Source of the DNA: Diadema setosum
Taxonomy: Eukaryota > Echinodermata > Echinoidea > Diadematoida > Diadematidae
Direction: 5' to 3'
DNA: 64,000 nucleotides
Assembly (NCBI RefSeq): GCF_964275005.1
Contig: NW_027307674.1
Coordinates: forward strand, 62,001-126,000
In this document: in pieces, positions 47,601 to 60,600 of the stretch
How the letters are laid out: every line of letters begins with the position of its first letter
Position numbering within the stretch: the first letter of the stretch is position 1
The notes under the pieces: generated by a model
Databases searched by the model: none
What the model was told of the DNA's origin: nothing
What the model saw: the letters and a program-made list of their open reading frames with translations, nothing else
Position numbers and translations under genes: made by a program

Positions 47601-49798
47601 AAGGAATGAACTGTGAAATGTGGTATTCTCAAATTATCAGAGAGTCATCATCATGGATTTTGCCGTCTTTTATTTTTTTCTTTTATGATTTGTCCAAATG
47701 CCGGCTTATGTCGCCAGTGATAATGACAAAGGTGTGATTCATTTCTTCCCCCTTCTTCTACTTTTGTTGTATGAATCAATAAGTGATTATTCAACTTGTA
47801 CCTTTTATTGTACTTGATACACTGCATTCCTTTTCTGTGCTGGTCTAGGCTGGCGGTTGGTGTGGACACTGAAAAGAGAGACATGCAAATATGTATTTCA
47901 ACACGAATGTTAATATCATCTAAAGTAGACGATTGGGTCTGAATATTTGAACTTTCCATAGTATTTAAAACCACGTAACTTAAGAATAGATATTTGAATT
48001 CCATGAGCTTTTGCCCTTAACATTGTTATGGGGAGGGGTGGAACGTATAACATGTATAGGATCTACCATGGCTACAATGCATTTTTTTTTTTAATCGAAA
48101 TGAAAAAAAAAAATAAATGTTTTAAATAATATGTACAGCTCACTAAAATTGCACCAAGAATACAAAAAAAAAAGAAAAAAAGATAAATCAGGCTTCCATA
48201 GTTAGCAGGTACAGAGTACCATTTAATATGACTTTATTTTTTTAGGCTTATTTTAAGTGGATAAATTCCTGTATGTGTGAAAACACCACAATCACATTCT
48301 TAATTCTTTCAAGAAATAACAAACAAGATCTAAGACTACTTCAGTACTTGTGTTTAACCAAAGATGTAGCCCAAACATTATTAAATAATGTTTGGCTACA
48401 TCTTTGGTTAAACACAAGTACTGACAACAAATTCTGTTGTCCTTACTTTTCTTGCTAGTAATGATGTTAATGTCATTATTAGAACATATCGTATTCCATC
48501 AGTTCATGTTGCCACTGAAGACTAAATGGAATTCATCAGTATCAAGCTTTATTGTCATTAGCTTGAAGTCGAAAATATTACTGTTTACTATAAAGCTGTT
48601 ACTTTTTTAGACTTTTAGACGAAAACTGAATTTGAGGTAGAAGACGTCAAGTCGATGATCATAACAGTATATTAGGGTCCACTCAATGTATTTGCGCATA
48701 GGTAAATTTCTTTTGAGAGTCACTACTTCTACTAGACCACTAGTAGTAGTACTACTACAAGTATCCTACATTTACATAGTCATTATTACATTAGTAGAAC
48801 CACAACCACAACCACACCAATGAGCCACGTTTTGGCAAGCCCACCGAAAGGAAAGGCTGTCATACTCATAGCTCTAAGTTTGCTCTTTATTTTCAATGCT
48901 TGCTGTGTTTTTTGTTTATTTTTTTTTTACTCATCGAGTTCTTAAATCTTAGTGAAAACTATTATCGAAGGTACTGGACCCTACTAGCAAAGCGTACTGT
49001 CGTCCAGTCTGTACAGCCCAATCGCCGTACTTCGCACGGCGTCTGGTCGGGCTAGATCAAACTTAGACCTGACAAAAAACCCGTAAAACTTACCGGTGTT
49101 ACCGCTGATTTTCTTTGTGGTAGCATTAGCTGTTCAGGAGAATATCCATTCCATGACTGCAAAACAGAACAATGGGCATGACTTCATGGTTCACACTGCA
49201 GCAAAGCTTGCCTGCCAGTCAACCAGTCGGTGTAACTGTGCTTAAGCTGTTGTCGCAAGCAAGAAAGCGGTGCGGCAGCAGCGGCGGCACTACAATACAC
49301 TCACTGCCGCGGCTGAAATGGATCTGCAGCACGTAGCCGTAGGTCTAACACATAGAGTTATGCAGTGCAGCGTGTGTTGTGATGGCCGCAATGTTGATAC
49401 GTTGTTTTGCCGTGCTGACTGTAGCGCACATGGCCCTGATTTTACACAGCAAAGCGCTGTATGATGACATACGTTCTTTTGGCGTAGCAATTTCCTTCTT
49501 TTTTCTTGAGAAACCACCATGAAAAAACAGTGTATGTAAAGATACGTTCATTTGCCGTAACAGTGAAAATGCTTTGTTTGTCATTTCTATACGTATCTCA
49601 GGTTACGTTGTTTTGCCTAGCTGGAAACGGCAAAGTTGTGAAAAAGGTGTGTAAGATACGCTTTTTATCTCTGAAATGGTAAACATTTGAGAATTGAGAC
49701 TTTCACCATTTAAAAGAGCGCATTTTATTTAGGAGCCATATGCTCATAACTCAAAATGCCCAAATTTTGAGTTACGTTCCTTTGCCTTATCACGGCCG
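44655..49798. mobile_element. 5.1-kb TIR transposon with subterminal AAGAACGTA repeats
   Basis: Ends CGGCCGTAATAAGGCAAAAC and the inverse GCCTTATCACGGCCG face each other, with AAAT directly repeated on both flanks. The motif GCAAAAGAACGTATC recurs at about 44668, 44918, 44973, 45038 and 45100, and inverted at about 49465, 49540, 49600 and 49770. On the minus strand, 49094-49156 is a phase-0 open segment (AG/GT borders) containing WNGYSPEQLM, weakly recalling the end of an integrase-type core. Other exon-like starts are at 47868 and 47243. Superfamily not determined. Confidence 0.7.
48342..48423. repeat. Perfect-looking hairpin inside the 5.1-kb TIR element
   Basis: The arm CAGTACTTGTGTTTAACCAA... 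and its inverse differ by about one base over about 40 bases, with a one-base centre at 48382. Confidence 0.85.
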
Positions 49799-49987
49799 AA
49801 ATGATCTGGGCTTTAACATAATATGGCGCATACCCTTAGTCTTGTAAAGTTAATCAAACGCGATTGCTGGTATTTAAGATTTTATTAGTTTGCGGAGAGT
49901 ATATCGCATTGTTAAAAATTGGTCGTAGGTAACCTGAATGAACATCCAATATTATGTAGATATATATAGTATTATATATATGTATAG

Positions 49988-50029
<42 letters not shown>
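49988..50029. repeat. TA microsatellite
   Basis: Uninterrupted TA run about 190 bases right of the 5.1-kb TIR element. Confidence 0.95.
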
Positions 50030-50030
<1 letters not shown>

Positions 50031-51036
50031 CAAGAATGGCGCTAGCTCGTTCTGTAATGAATCTCTATCTCTCTCTCTCTCTCCCAACCTCTCATAAATT
50101 TACGGACAATTTGATTCAATTTTGCAGTGTTATGATTAGCGCCTTTTAATTCCGAAATCTTAAATCCTGCAATTCAATGTACAACGTATGGAAAAGCAAA
50201 GTTTTTTACAACACTTGGAAAGAGAAATCTTTGCCAGAAATTAGATTAAGTAATCATATCAATGCCTTCCTATGTTCTACAAAAGATGATTGATCGGTCC
50301 CAGGTAATAACAGGTTTTCTTAAGCCACGTAAGCTATCTCTTTTCGTTCTTTACAACTACGCCTCGCTGTGTTACTTGTTGGCGTTGTGGATTTCGTTGA
50401 CATTTTCGTATGCTATGCGTATAGCTCTAGCTAACTTCAAAGGCGTGCTTGCTAATCATTTTGCGTATCAGAGGAATACTGCGTATGATATGTGCAGGAT
50501 TGAGACTACTCTGGCAAGAAATAGTTGTGTAATAACTCTGGCATAGACATCACAAGCTTTATTTAATAGAACTGTCCCGTGAAGGGTTTTTGTGCCGATA
50601 TCCTTTCCAAAAGTAGTTTTTAATACGTCTGCGTAATTGAAGGTTATATAGTTAATACCCAGAACATGTTGGTGAGTACCCTGCACTTATCATATAGAAT
50701 AAGTTATCTCTAAAACAATACAAAAGAAAAGAAAAAAATGCGAAGTATGTTTCATGTAATAACGAAAATAAATTCATATCAAAGTTAATAATAGATTATG
50801 ACAAAAGTAACTCAGCCTTTATGATGTATGATACAATTTCTAACCATGTACAAAACTAAATATAAAATGACAAAACGTATCACGACGTTGCCAAAAAGCA
50901 AGACATCTAGTTTTGCAAGAGGATCTGATAGCACTGTCTTGGCATCTTCACAGAATTCCTAAAATTCTTCTACAAATGAAGGTATAAGATCGAGTGGGAA
51001 CTTCGAGTATCAATAAGTAGCCCTTTTCATGCGCTC

Positions 51037-51072
<36 letters not shown>

Positions 51073-52471
51073 TATAAACATTGTGCAGCGAATAACATCA
51101 ATCAGCCATGAATTTTGTCAAATAGAAAAAAAGCTTGACTGAGCAAAAATAATAGCAGAGTCATTGACTTTAAGACATCATAAAACAATGCTCTTTCTTT
51201 TAGTCACTGCAAACACTCCATTCCCTTCACCGTTGAATCTTTTACAAACGGTGTAATACCAGATAGGATTGGAGATTCTGTCGCATTCAGTACCGCTAGA
51301 AAAGGAGAAAAACACAATTGAAATGACATTAAACTAAATTGGACATACATCATGTATGTACAAGTATCGATGTATAGAAGAGAAGGAGAAGCCTGTACAA
51401 AAATAATAGATATCAGTTCAGCAGCTAGCATCATTTCTATTATGCATCTGATATTCTTCAAATAAACAAAAGAAAGCACCGAGTAAACACAGCTATCATT
51501 CTTGAATCAATTCAGGAATGGTCTATTCACATGTATTTACTCTGCACTCATACATAATTGTATTTCATGTATACTGACACTTAAAATTTTGCTATGAAAA
51601 ACACCCTCTGTACGTTTACAATTTCGTTACGTGTAATCAATATTTTACTTTTAACTGACCCATGCATGCCATTGTGCAAAACAAAATATATACAACTAAC
51701 ATGTAAAGAATGCAATTATTTTCTGGTAAGGCGGCATTATCATGCTGGTCTAGGGCTATCACCCCCTGGGCAATTACCCCGGACCCTCCCCATGGCCCTA
51801 ATTCTAATCCTAATCCTGAACCCAACCCTCATCTTTACTCTAACCTTACCATTAACCAGTAATTAGACGGGGGTAATTGCCCGGATACGGGTATTATACA
51901 TGAATCCATGGCATAATCATAATAGATTATAAAGGCTTTTAAACTGGTCTCTGATAAATACATAGAAAACGTCTACAAATAGTTCGTTCTCAACACACTG
52001 CAAAATATTTTGTCAACAGTGGGGAAGATATTTGACAAATCGTAAAGAGAGAAAAAAAGGCATGGCTATCAGTATACGTTACAATTCGAGGTCTCTTAAA
52101 AAAGTCATTATTATAACTACTGTAAATTTGTATGTATATAAACTTGTGTACAAGTAAATGTCGTTACGGTGCAGTTTCACAATTATGGATTTGGAGTGAA
52201 CTTATTCTAGTCATTATGAATTTAACCTCGCTTAATATCTCTTTTTTTTTTCTACAGCATTCAAATTCTACGATCTTAGTTGTGACTCATTTTTCCCCTA
52301 ACAGAGGCCACGAAGGAAATAGCACAGGTAGTGTAAAATGGTGTGACGTAATGAAAATTTACATCACCAAATAAAAGCCAGAAAAAATAAAAACTGGAAG
52401 ATAAATTCAATAACAATTCAGAATCCAAATTGCACCGCTACATTTCCAGCTTCGCTTTTTAGATCTACCTC

Positions 52472-52475
<4 letters not shown>

Positions 52476-52509
<34 letters not shown>

Positions 52510-52534
52510 CTCTCTCTCTCTCACACACACACAC
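52476..52534. repeat. Compound CA/TC microsatellite
   Basis: An AC run, then a TC run, then AC again. Confidence 0.95.
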
Positions 52535-52774
52535 AGTCATACATCCATGGAGAACATCTGCTTTCAAACATTTTTAAAGAGTGGTAGAAAGAAAACACAA
52601 AATCTCACCTTTTTTTCTGAGGTCTTTTCATGAAGAAACACATACATGTACTCTTGGTTTCACCTGGTGAATGATGAAACTTGTTTATTTCATGATAGTT
52701 AAAGAGTTGTATTCACAACTCAATGCTTTACCGAAAGATCTGTGTGTCACAAAATTAAATCAAAAATACATTTA

Positions 52775-53131
52775 TTAAAGGTCCAGTTTACCTTTGGGAG
52801 CAGTGATTTCAAAAATGTTCAAGATATCACATTTGATGCATATGTGTAGGTCTGTTGTATCATAAAACATCCTACCATATGAAATATTTGCAATAAAACC
52901 TAAAATATAAGGAAATATCAGGGTTTTTCTCAATAAACCGTAACCGTATACGGTTTAGTCTGGAAACATTTTTATTATAACTATTGTTCACATTTCGTGT
53001 ATTTAACAACACTTAACATCGATTATACGGATTCAAATTTTGACAGTGGTTGTTTCTATCCCTAACTCACATTTTAGAACTATTTTAAAGCACTAATGCT
53101 TTCATCTGCAAATGGTAAATTATGCCTTTAA
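52775..53131. mobile_element. Short MITE downstream of gene C
   Basis: Ends TTAAAGGTCCAGTTTACC and GGTAAATTATGCCTTTAA are imperfect inverses bounded by TTAA. About 357 bp, no ORF. Confidence 0.6.
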
Positions 53132-53306
53132 CCTTTGACCTCTTTCAAATTACGGAATTATAAATTGTATACGAAAAAAAAAAGAATAATAAAACAAACT
53201 ATTAAAAGGCTATCTGACGGGCAGTTTTGGGCGGTTAAGGTTACTAATAGGTTTACCAATAACACATTATGCTTTTAGGAAACGTTGATATACACCCAAT
53301 TACAAC

Positions 53307-53608
53307 TCAATGTTCAGCAGAACTAGATCCGGCCATCCTGCGAAACCACTCCTTCCATGTTTCTCGAACAGGCGTTTCTCGCTCTTTGATCTGGCGTTGA
53401 TAGATCGTGCGATCACAGATTTGCAGAGCAGCCCAGAGGAACTCTAGATAGTCCACGTCCTTCTTGACGTCTTCTTCATGATTTTTAGAGGTGTAATTCT
53501 CAAACATTAATACCGTTGATTCACCCAGCGTGTCAGATATCTCCTGACGAAGACTCTCAGGGTGAGTGAATGAGTTCTTATGGGTTATCACAATGATGGG
53601 ACTTGTGT
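53307..53608 (-). CDS. Gene C: last GTPase exon with extended tail
   Basis: 302 nt from a TTTCCCCAG acceptor to TGA at 53307. Reads IIVITHKNSFTHPE, MFENYT, KKDVDYLEFLWAALQICD, then TIYQRQ. About 24 further residues (including RETWKEWFRRMAG) are absent from gene B. The G4 place reads THKN, against THKKD in gene B. Confidence 0.86.
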
Positions 53609-56600
53609 CTGGGGAAATTAAAACACAAGGAGAAAGAGAGATATACAAAAATGCAGCTGAAACGACGAGCCCCAATGTTCGAAATTACAATTGCTGACTC
53701 AAGAGATCTTATATTCTGATAAGCCTGATTACGCCTGTTTTATTCCTTTCCCTTCAGTATTCTATTGTGTCGTACATTTCATTTCATGTGACATTTTATG
53801 TAATAAAGTGGGACAGTCAAAAGCAAGTTTAATCACCTAAGGAATCGTAAAAAGTAGTAGACACTCTAATGTGAACTCGAATTTGTATTTTATTATTTTA
53901 AACAATATGGTGATTCTATTTAGCATACACACACACACACACACAAAAAAAAAAATCTGTCATTCGAATCACTTTTTCAGCAATGCCCATAATGAGAGTC
54001 GTGATTAAAATTGCACGGTCTCCGCACTTGTGAAAACAGCCTTGCTTGAAAAAAAAAAAAAGTCTTTGGTCTGTGTCCATCATCTATCACGTTCGTTTCG
54101 ACCAAACCAGATCCACAAGATTTCTCATGTCTGCTTCATGTCTGGTCCTTCTTTGTCACAATGATGCATCTCCTCTTTCATGTAATATGTTGTTTTCAAA
54201 GTCTCTCTTTTCTTACGATACTTTAATTTTCATTAGATGCTGCTAAACCAACAAAATCAACATAGAGGTGACGATATATACAACAACTCGAGCACACAGA
54301 AAGAGCAAACCTCCGTCAAGCAGCCAGGATTGAAAAATCGCCATTTCGGAGGCAGTATCTTCAACAAAAATAAAGAGTTATGGAGACATCTACGCAATAC
54401 ATTTAGTGAAAGGCTGATAATACATGTAGATTGTTGAGTTATTGGGAAACTAAGCTTATGTCTTGATGAGCCACTTTGACCTATCACCTTTGATGTCATG
54501 AACCCCAAATTGAACATTTTCTTTCTTTCTTTATTATATACACAAAGTTTGCTTAAAAATCCGATTATCCTTACATAAGTTCTTGAGAGATTACACTGTC
54601 TTTATTGACTTTGACCTTTACCTGATAGTCCCATCACCTCATCACATCATTCTTTTCTTACTTCTCTGCTACTACCCCTGCAAGTTTGGTGAAAATCCGG
54701 CCATCCGTTTATGAGTTATTTGGGGAATTAATTCCATGCCCTTTTTGCCGTTACGTCATTTGACCTTTGACCTTAGGACCCCCTAGAATTGTTTCTTTCT
54801 TGCCTCAGTATAAACACTCAAGGCAAAAAAAAAAAAAAAAAAGAAATGAGGAAACAAACCCTCGCTCATCCGTTGTCGAGTTGTCTCGTACACAACAAAC
54901 AAACAGGCAAAAAGATAGACTCAAAGACCAACATACGGAAACGAAAACATTATCCTCCGCAAGCCGTAAAGGCTTGATGATCTGTCACTTGGTCTACTTC
55001 CACTTTTGCTGATACCGGTTAGTATCAACCCAAAAGGTCTAATCCTGTTTCGTCCACAACCAGTTGTCTAGCAACCTCCCTACCAGTTCGTCTACTATCC
55101 ATTTAGTCCCTCGCAATTTGGTGTATCACATTATCTAATCACCTGACCAATCACCGTCTAACATTCAACTCGATAATTAACATGCCACGATTGTGGATCT
55201 TATACTTACAAAGATTATCCCTCACCATCTCGGAGAATCTTCTGATGAATGTGGTCGCAGCATTTCTCGCGATATCACTGAAAGAGTAAACCATGTGGAT
55301 ATCTACTAATGTTTGCATTTCAAGTATTTTCATCTACTCTTTTTTTTTAAATATCGACATTCCTTTACATGGCACAGACTCGATAACTCAAACTGACAAT
55401 GATGTAATTACCACGTAACGCAAGTTTCCATTTCTTTACACCAAATGGGCACATGTGATATGACTGACAGTCTTGATTTGAACCGCTATTTAGCATTCAT
55501 AAATGCAATGTGCTCGATGTAGCCACAGCTGAACCGCTTCGGGAATATTTTTAACGGCTGGAAGAAAAATATTAACATTAGAATTGTTATGGGAATTAAG
55601 ACAAAGAGTTAGATTACTCAGTCGAAAAAAAAACAACGAAGAATTAATGATACAATTCGTTCAAAAAAAAGTTATGGGAAATACCTCGCATAAAAAAGTC
55701 ACGGTGAAATTGTCGTTAGTAAAAACGTCAGGGAAAATATTGAGTTTCATTTAATGATGGTTGGAAACATGTCATGGGTAAAAATATCGGAGGCAAAGAT
55801 GTCGATAATGACTGAGAGCAATAAGAACGTGCAAGTTACATTTTAATCTCCTTGAGGAAATTGCAGCCTCTAAACAGTAACTTTGGATTCATTGAACCAA
55901 TAACTATAAACATGCATCATGCATGACCTAGATTTGTTTTGACAAGAAAGCAAACGAAAATAAAGAACATTTCTAATCCGTCCGTCAGGTCACATATATA
56001 TTTCTCCTTCGTGGACTACAAGCTTTAAAGGAGATAATTGTTTTTATTTTCATAACCATTACTTTTTTTTTCTGCATAAAATATTTTACCTTCCACTTTC
56101 ATCATTGTTTCAATTCATTAACGTTACAACTGAAACAAAATTATCTTAATCAAGCAAATAGTTAGTCCTTAGAAGCTTCCGTCATTGACGATATTATCAA
56201 CTTAACACATTTTTCTCTGAACTATAATTTCTGTTACAAAAATCATTCTCTTCCGATGCTTTACCTCTTTTCGATTTTTCGTTCAGATATTATCATGCTA
56301 CATCTTTTATGATTGTTTTTATGTTGTTGTTGTGCTATACAGTTTCACTACTACATTAATCTTAACAACGTTTAACCCCTTGTCGTTTTGATAGTCACAT
56401 TTTCTCCCGATGTTTTTTTTTTTCTTTCCAACATTATTTTTCAAATCAAATTTTCTTCTGTAACAGTTTTACAATGACATTTATTTTTTCTAAGTGACAT
56501 CGTTACCCTTGATATTTTGTTTTACACGGTTTTACACGGCACCGCGTCATTGACGTGACTTATCTCATGTGAAGAATGCAGCTTGATGCCTTTGCCAACT

Positions 56601-57117
56601 TCTTTTTGAAAAGGTATGAAGGACGGTGTTAAATATGAAATTATGCTTTTGGATTTGATTTGTACCGAGTTATACTTTATATCGAACTCTTGTCACCAAG
56701 GGACCTATCACATGCAAGTAATCTCTCACCTGTCACGATAGACAAACACAGCGCAATGACATTCTTCATCCTTGCTTCTTTCGACACGTTCTGAGGGATT
56801 TATGCTGCGTTTCCCGTCTGCGAATACAACCAAAATCAATGAAGAAAATAACCATTATAGTAGCTGGCATTATCGTCATTAACCACCTTCCCATCCTTTT
56901 AATGCACCTGAATGTACGTATTCTGCTTCATAGTCCACTTTTTTTTTTCTGCCCAACTTCTTGTCTCATTCTTTTAATCTTGAAGTCGCAACTTTAGAAT
57001 GTACGACGGCAGCAAAATTATAACGTGCCATAGAACAAGACAGCATTACACACGTATACCTTGCGTGCCATGCTTTTTCATCCAATTCCCTTTCAAATCT
57101 TGTTATGACATTATAAA

Positions 57118-57162
<45 letters not shown>

Positions 57163-57613
57163 AGTTTGGTCGCAAAAACCGATAAGTCCACATTTGCCAA
57201 ATGGAGATATTTGCGATTAAAGGTCAAGAAAAATAAAGAGAATAATAGGAAAAATTTTGCTTCTTTTGACCATAACTTGAAAAATGTACCTTTATATGAA
57301 GTGACTAATAAAATATAATTTAAAAGGTATTATTTTGTACTTTATGACAGAGACCGTACTTCAAAATCTTCAAAAATGGACTTATCGGTTTTTGCGAACA
57401 AACTCTTCATATATAGTCGAGACAATGTAATGATGACAAAAGATGTCGCATGAAGCTGGCTGTTACGAAGCTTTCGACCTTGGTCTTCCTCCAAGGTCGA
57501 AAGCTTCGTAACAGCCGGCTTCATGCGACATCTTTTGTCATCATTACATTGTCTCTCGACTATAATTCTTCCTAAGATGACAGAGGCGTACGGTACGAGT
57601 ATCACCATCATCG

Positions 57614-57671
<58 letters not shown>

Positions 57672-60600
57672 CCTGTCATCAACCAAGCAAGCAAACCTGT
57701 TTTCTTTTTATGCAGACTATACCACATTTCGTACTTCCTTTCGAACTCCGACAACTCCCGTGCAATTGAGTGTTTGTTTGCCGGTACTTTTTTTCTGAAG
57801 CATGAAGCTCTATTGAGACTGTTAATTGGACGTGAATTATTCAGAGAACAACGGTAAAAATTAACAGAATCTTAATTCATGAAGAGTGTCTTTATAGAGA
57901 TTCAAGAATGGTATATAGCATTTTTAGTGCATTATGTTGAGTGTTATATATTCTGCTAATTTGATCCCTACAACTCTCTATTTAAAGAAGTATGTTGTAA
58001 CCATAAACTATCACTGAATGTTATTAATACCCCACCTAAACCTGAGAGAGTTAGTGCAATCCACAATATTGTTTCATGCTTTTTTTTTTGTTTTATATGT
58101 GCTGTTAGAATGCAACGGTTTGTACAAAGGTTTGATTTGCTCATTTACAATTTGTATTGGTATTAAACAAAGTCATCAAAGTTCCAAACCTCAAGTTAGA
58201 TATTTAAAAAAAAAAAAAATCGAGGGAATGCGCTAAATCAACTGGTAATTTGTATGATCTTCCTAAGAGAAAAAAAAAGTTTTTGTTTTTTTAATCATGG
58301 CAACCCATTATATGGCATTGAAGAAAGATAAAGTATGCCATAGTTCAGTATAATCATTATGTGCAAAATTTCAGGGCAAATGCTGAAAAAGGAGGGAATA
58401 AGCTAAAAGCTTAAACTGAAAGTTTTTTTTTTTTTTTAATTACAGTAACTATTTATGTTCAAAATCTCATGTCAAATAATCAAATGCTTGGTGAGCTTTT
58501 GACCCACATGGCCAAAATATTTCCCTGCTAAATCATCTTGCAGTAATACATGAATACCCAGTTTCATTAAGCTTATGCATTGAATAATCATCTAGTATGG
58601 GAAAAAAGTAACTTTCTTGCATTAAAGTAGGATTTCAGCATTTCAACCTGACTTTCACCTTTGAATCAAGGAGTCCAACAAAAAACATCACTGCCAGGCA
58701 GCAAATTAATATGCCTGTATCCCCAAACTGAAGAGGATAACTAGAGTCATTTCTGCGATGTATGAGAAAAAATTTATATATTTTTATCACATTCGACTTG
58801 ACTTTTCACCTTTTGCCTATACATGATCCAACGGCCCACAACTTTGCCTAGATAATATTTATCTGGTAATGCATGTATGCGCTGTATAAAAAACCAAACA
58901 AACAGTGAGGCGTTATCATGTTGTGTGCTTGTAAGCACAGTGTACATGTCTTTCATCATAGTTCACATTCTCATTTGTACACTGATTCTGTTAAATATTT
59001 ATTGGGTACAGTTGATCAGTCTTTTAAATACCAATGAATAAAACTAGACCTGGAATTTGTCAAGACTGACAAATTAGGTGATCCGATTTTTTTTTTTTTT
59101 AATCGATGATTCGAGTCCTGATCGCAATAGGCATGACCATACAGGTTTCATCTGTGTTTAATGACATTGGCCGTGTAATGTTTGGATTCTCATTTAGAAA
59201 AGAGAGAGAGGTCTGCCATCTTTGGTACCAAATTCGGTATACACTATAACGAAGATACAGAATGAAACATTTATGACCTTTGACCCTAATTTACCTACCC
59301 AAGATGGTGTTCGATCAAGTAGTTGTTATCTTATAAAATAATGTACGTGACATGAACTAAACATGTGCAAAATATGGGGGTAATAGGGAATGTCTTTCTT
59401 GCGTTATTGCAAAGAAAGTTGCAAAAAGAAATATGAAAATACAGTACATCGTAGCTAAGCTTTAATTTTAGCGAAGTTTTTAGACGTGATTTCGATGTCG
59501 TATGAACAAATAAAAGGCAAAGTAACGATAGCGCAAAGTCTCAGCTACAACATATTTAAATTTTGGAGAAATTCACTGAAGGGTGAGTGAGCTAGTGCTC
59601 GATAAAGAGAATCATGTCAATTTTCACATCTAGAAAAATTCCCTCCAATAGAGGTAACACGTCATAATGAAGATAAAGAAAGAAGTACATATGACCTTTG
59701 ACCCCACTTTGCACAGATAAGATGGCATCTGAGCAAAAAGTGGTAATTTTGTGAAATGATCCTTGTAACATGGTCTTGACGTGTGCAAAATATGGGAAAG
59801 CTAGGACAGGTATTTACCAAGATACAGGGTGAAACATTTATGACCTTTGACCCTAATTTACATACCCAAGGTGGCGTCTGATCAAGTAGTTGTCATTTTA
59901 TGAAATAATGTACGTGACATGAACTAAGCATCTGCAAAATATGGTGTTGATAGAGTATGTTTTTCTTGAGTTATTGCAAAGAAAGTTGCAGAAAGAAAGA
60001 AATATTTCAATACATCGAAGATAAGCTTTAATTTCAACCAAGTTTATTGACGTGATCCCGACATCATATGAAAAAACGAAAGGCACACACACGATAGCCC
60101 AAAGTCTCAGCTACAACATATTAAAATCTGGGAGAAATTTATCGAAGCATAAGTGAGCTAGTGCTCGATAAAGACAGTCATGTTAATTTTCATTTCAAGA
60201 AAAACTGCACTCCCATAGAGATAACTCGCAAATGGGTCAAATTTGACAAGGTTACCTTCAATCCATTTTTACGAGGAGAAGACTTAATCCAGCGAAATTT
60301 TTGATAGTAAAACTTATAGAGTATTAAATTAGCTACAGCATACTGAAATCTGGGTGATAATTGGCCAAGGATAAGTGAGATACGTTCGAGTAAACTTGAA
60401 ATTTGATGACGTCATTTTGAAAACTTACTCTTTTTATTTCATTAAGAAATTTGATATCTTTTCATCATTTTTCCAGCATTGCCAACCCATGGAATGACAT
60501 GTACAACTCATCAGCTTTCAAAATATGTCAAGAAACTGGGGGGTCATTGTCCATCCTGGCGAGTAAATTCGGATTTAAAATTGGCGGTTTTTTGGCATTG

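Larger units (their letters stand above)
49799..53306. other. Flank between the 5.1-kb TIR element and gene C
   Basis: Holds a TA run (49988-50029), an A run (51040-51068), a CA/TC microsatellite and a short MITE (52775-53131). It also carries the likely gene C 3' UTR next to 53306. An exon-like open segment at 51204-51299 has no recognisable protein. Confidence 0.4.

Noticed and set aside
47119-49156. Candidate spliced gene on the minus strand (segments starting at 49156, 47868 and 47243)
   Set aside because: Phases do not join into one convincing reading, and all segments lie inside the 5.1-kb TIR element. At most they are remnants of its own gene.
50262-50546. 94-residue plus-strand open frame
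   Set aside because: No recognisable motif, no splice or homology support. Left unannotated.
51204-51299. Exon-like minus-strand segment with a strong acceptor
   Set aside because: Two frames are open to a stop, neither resembles a known domain, and no partner exon was found.
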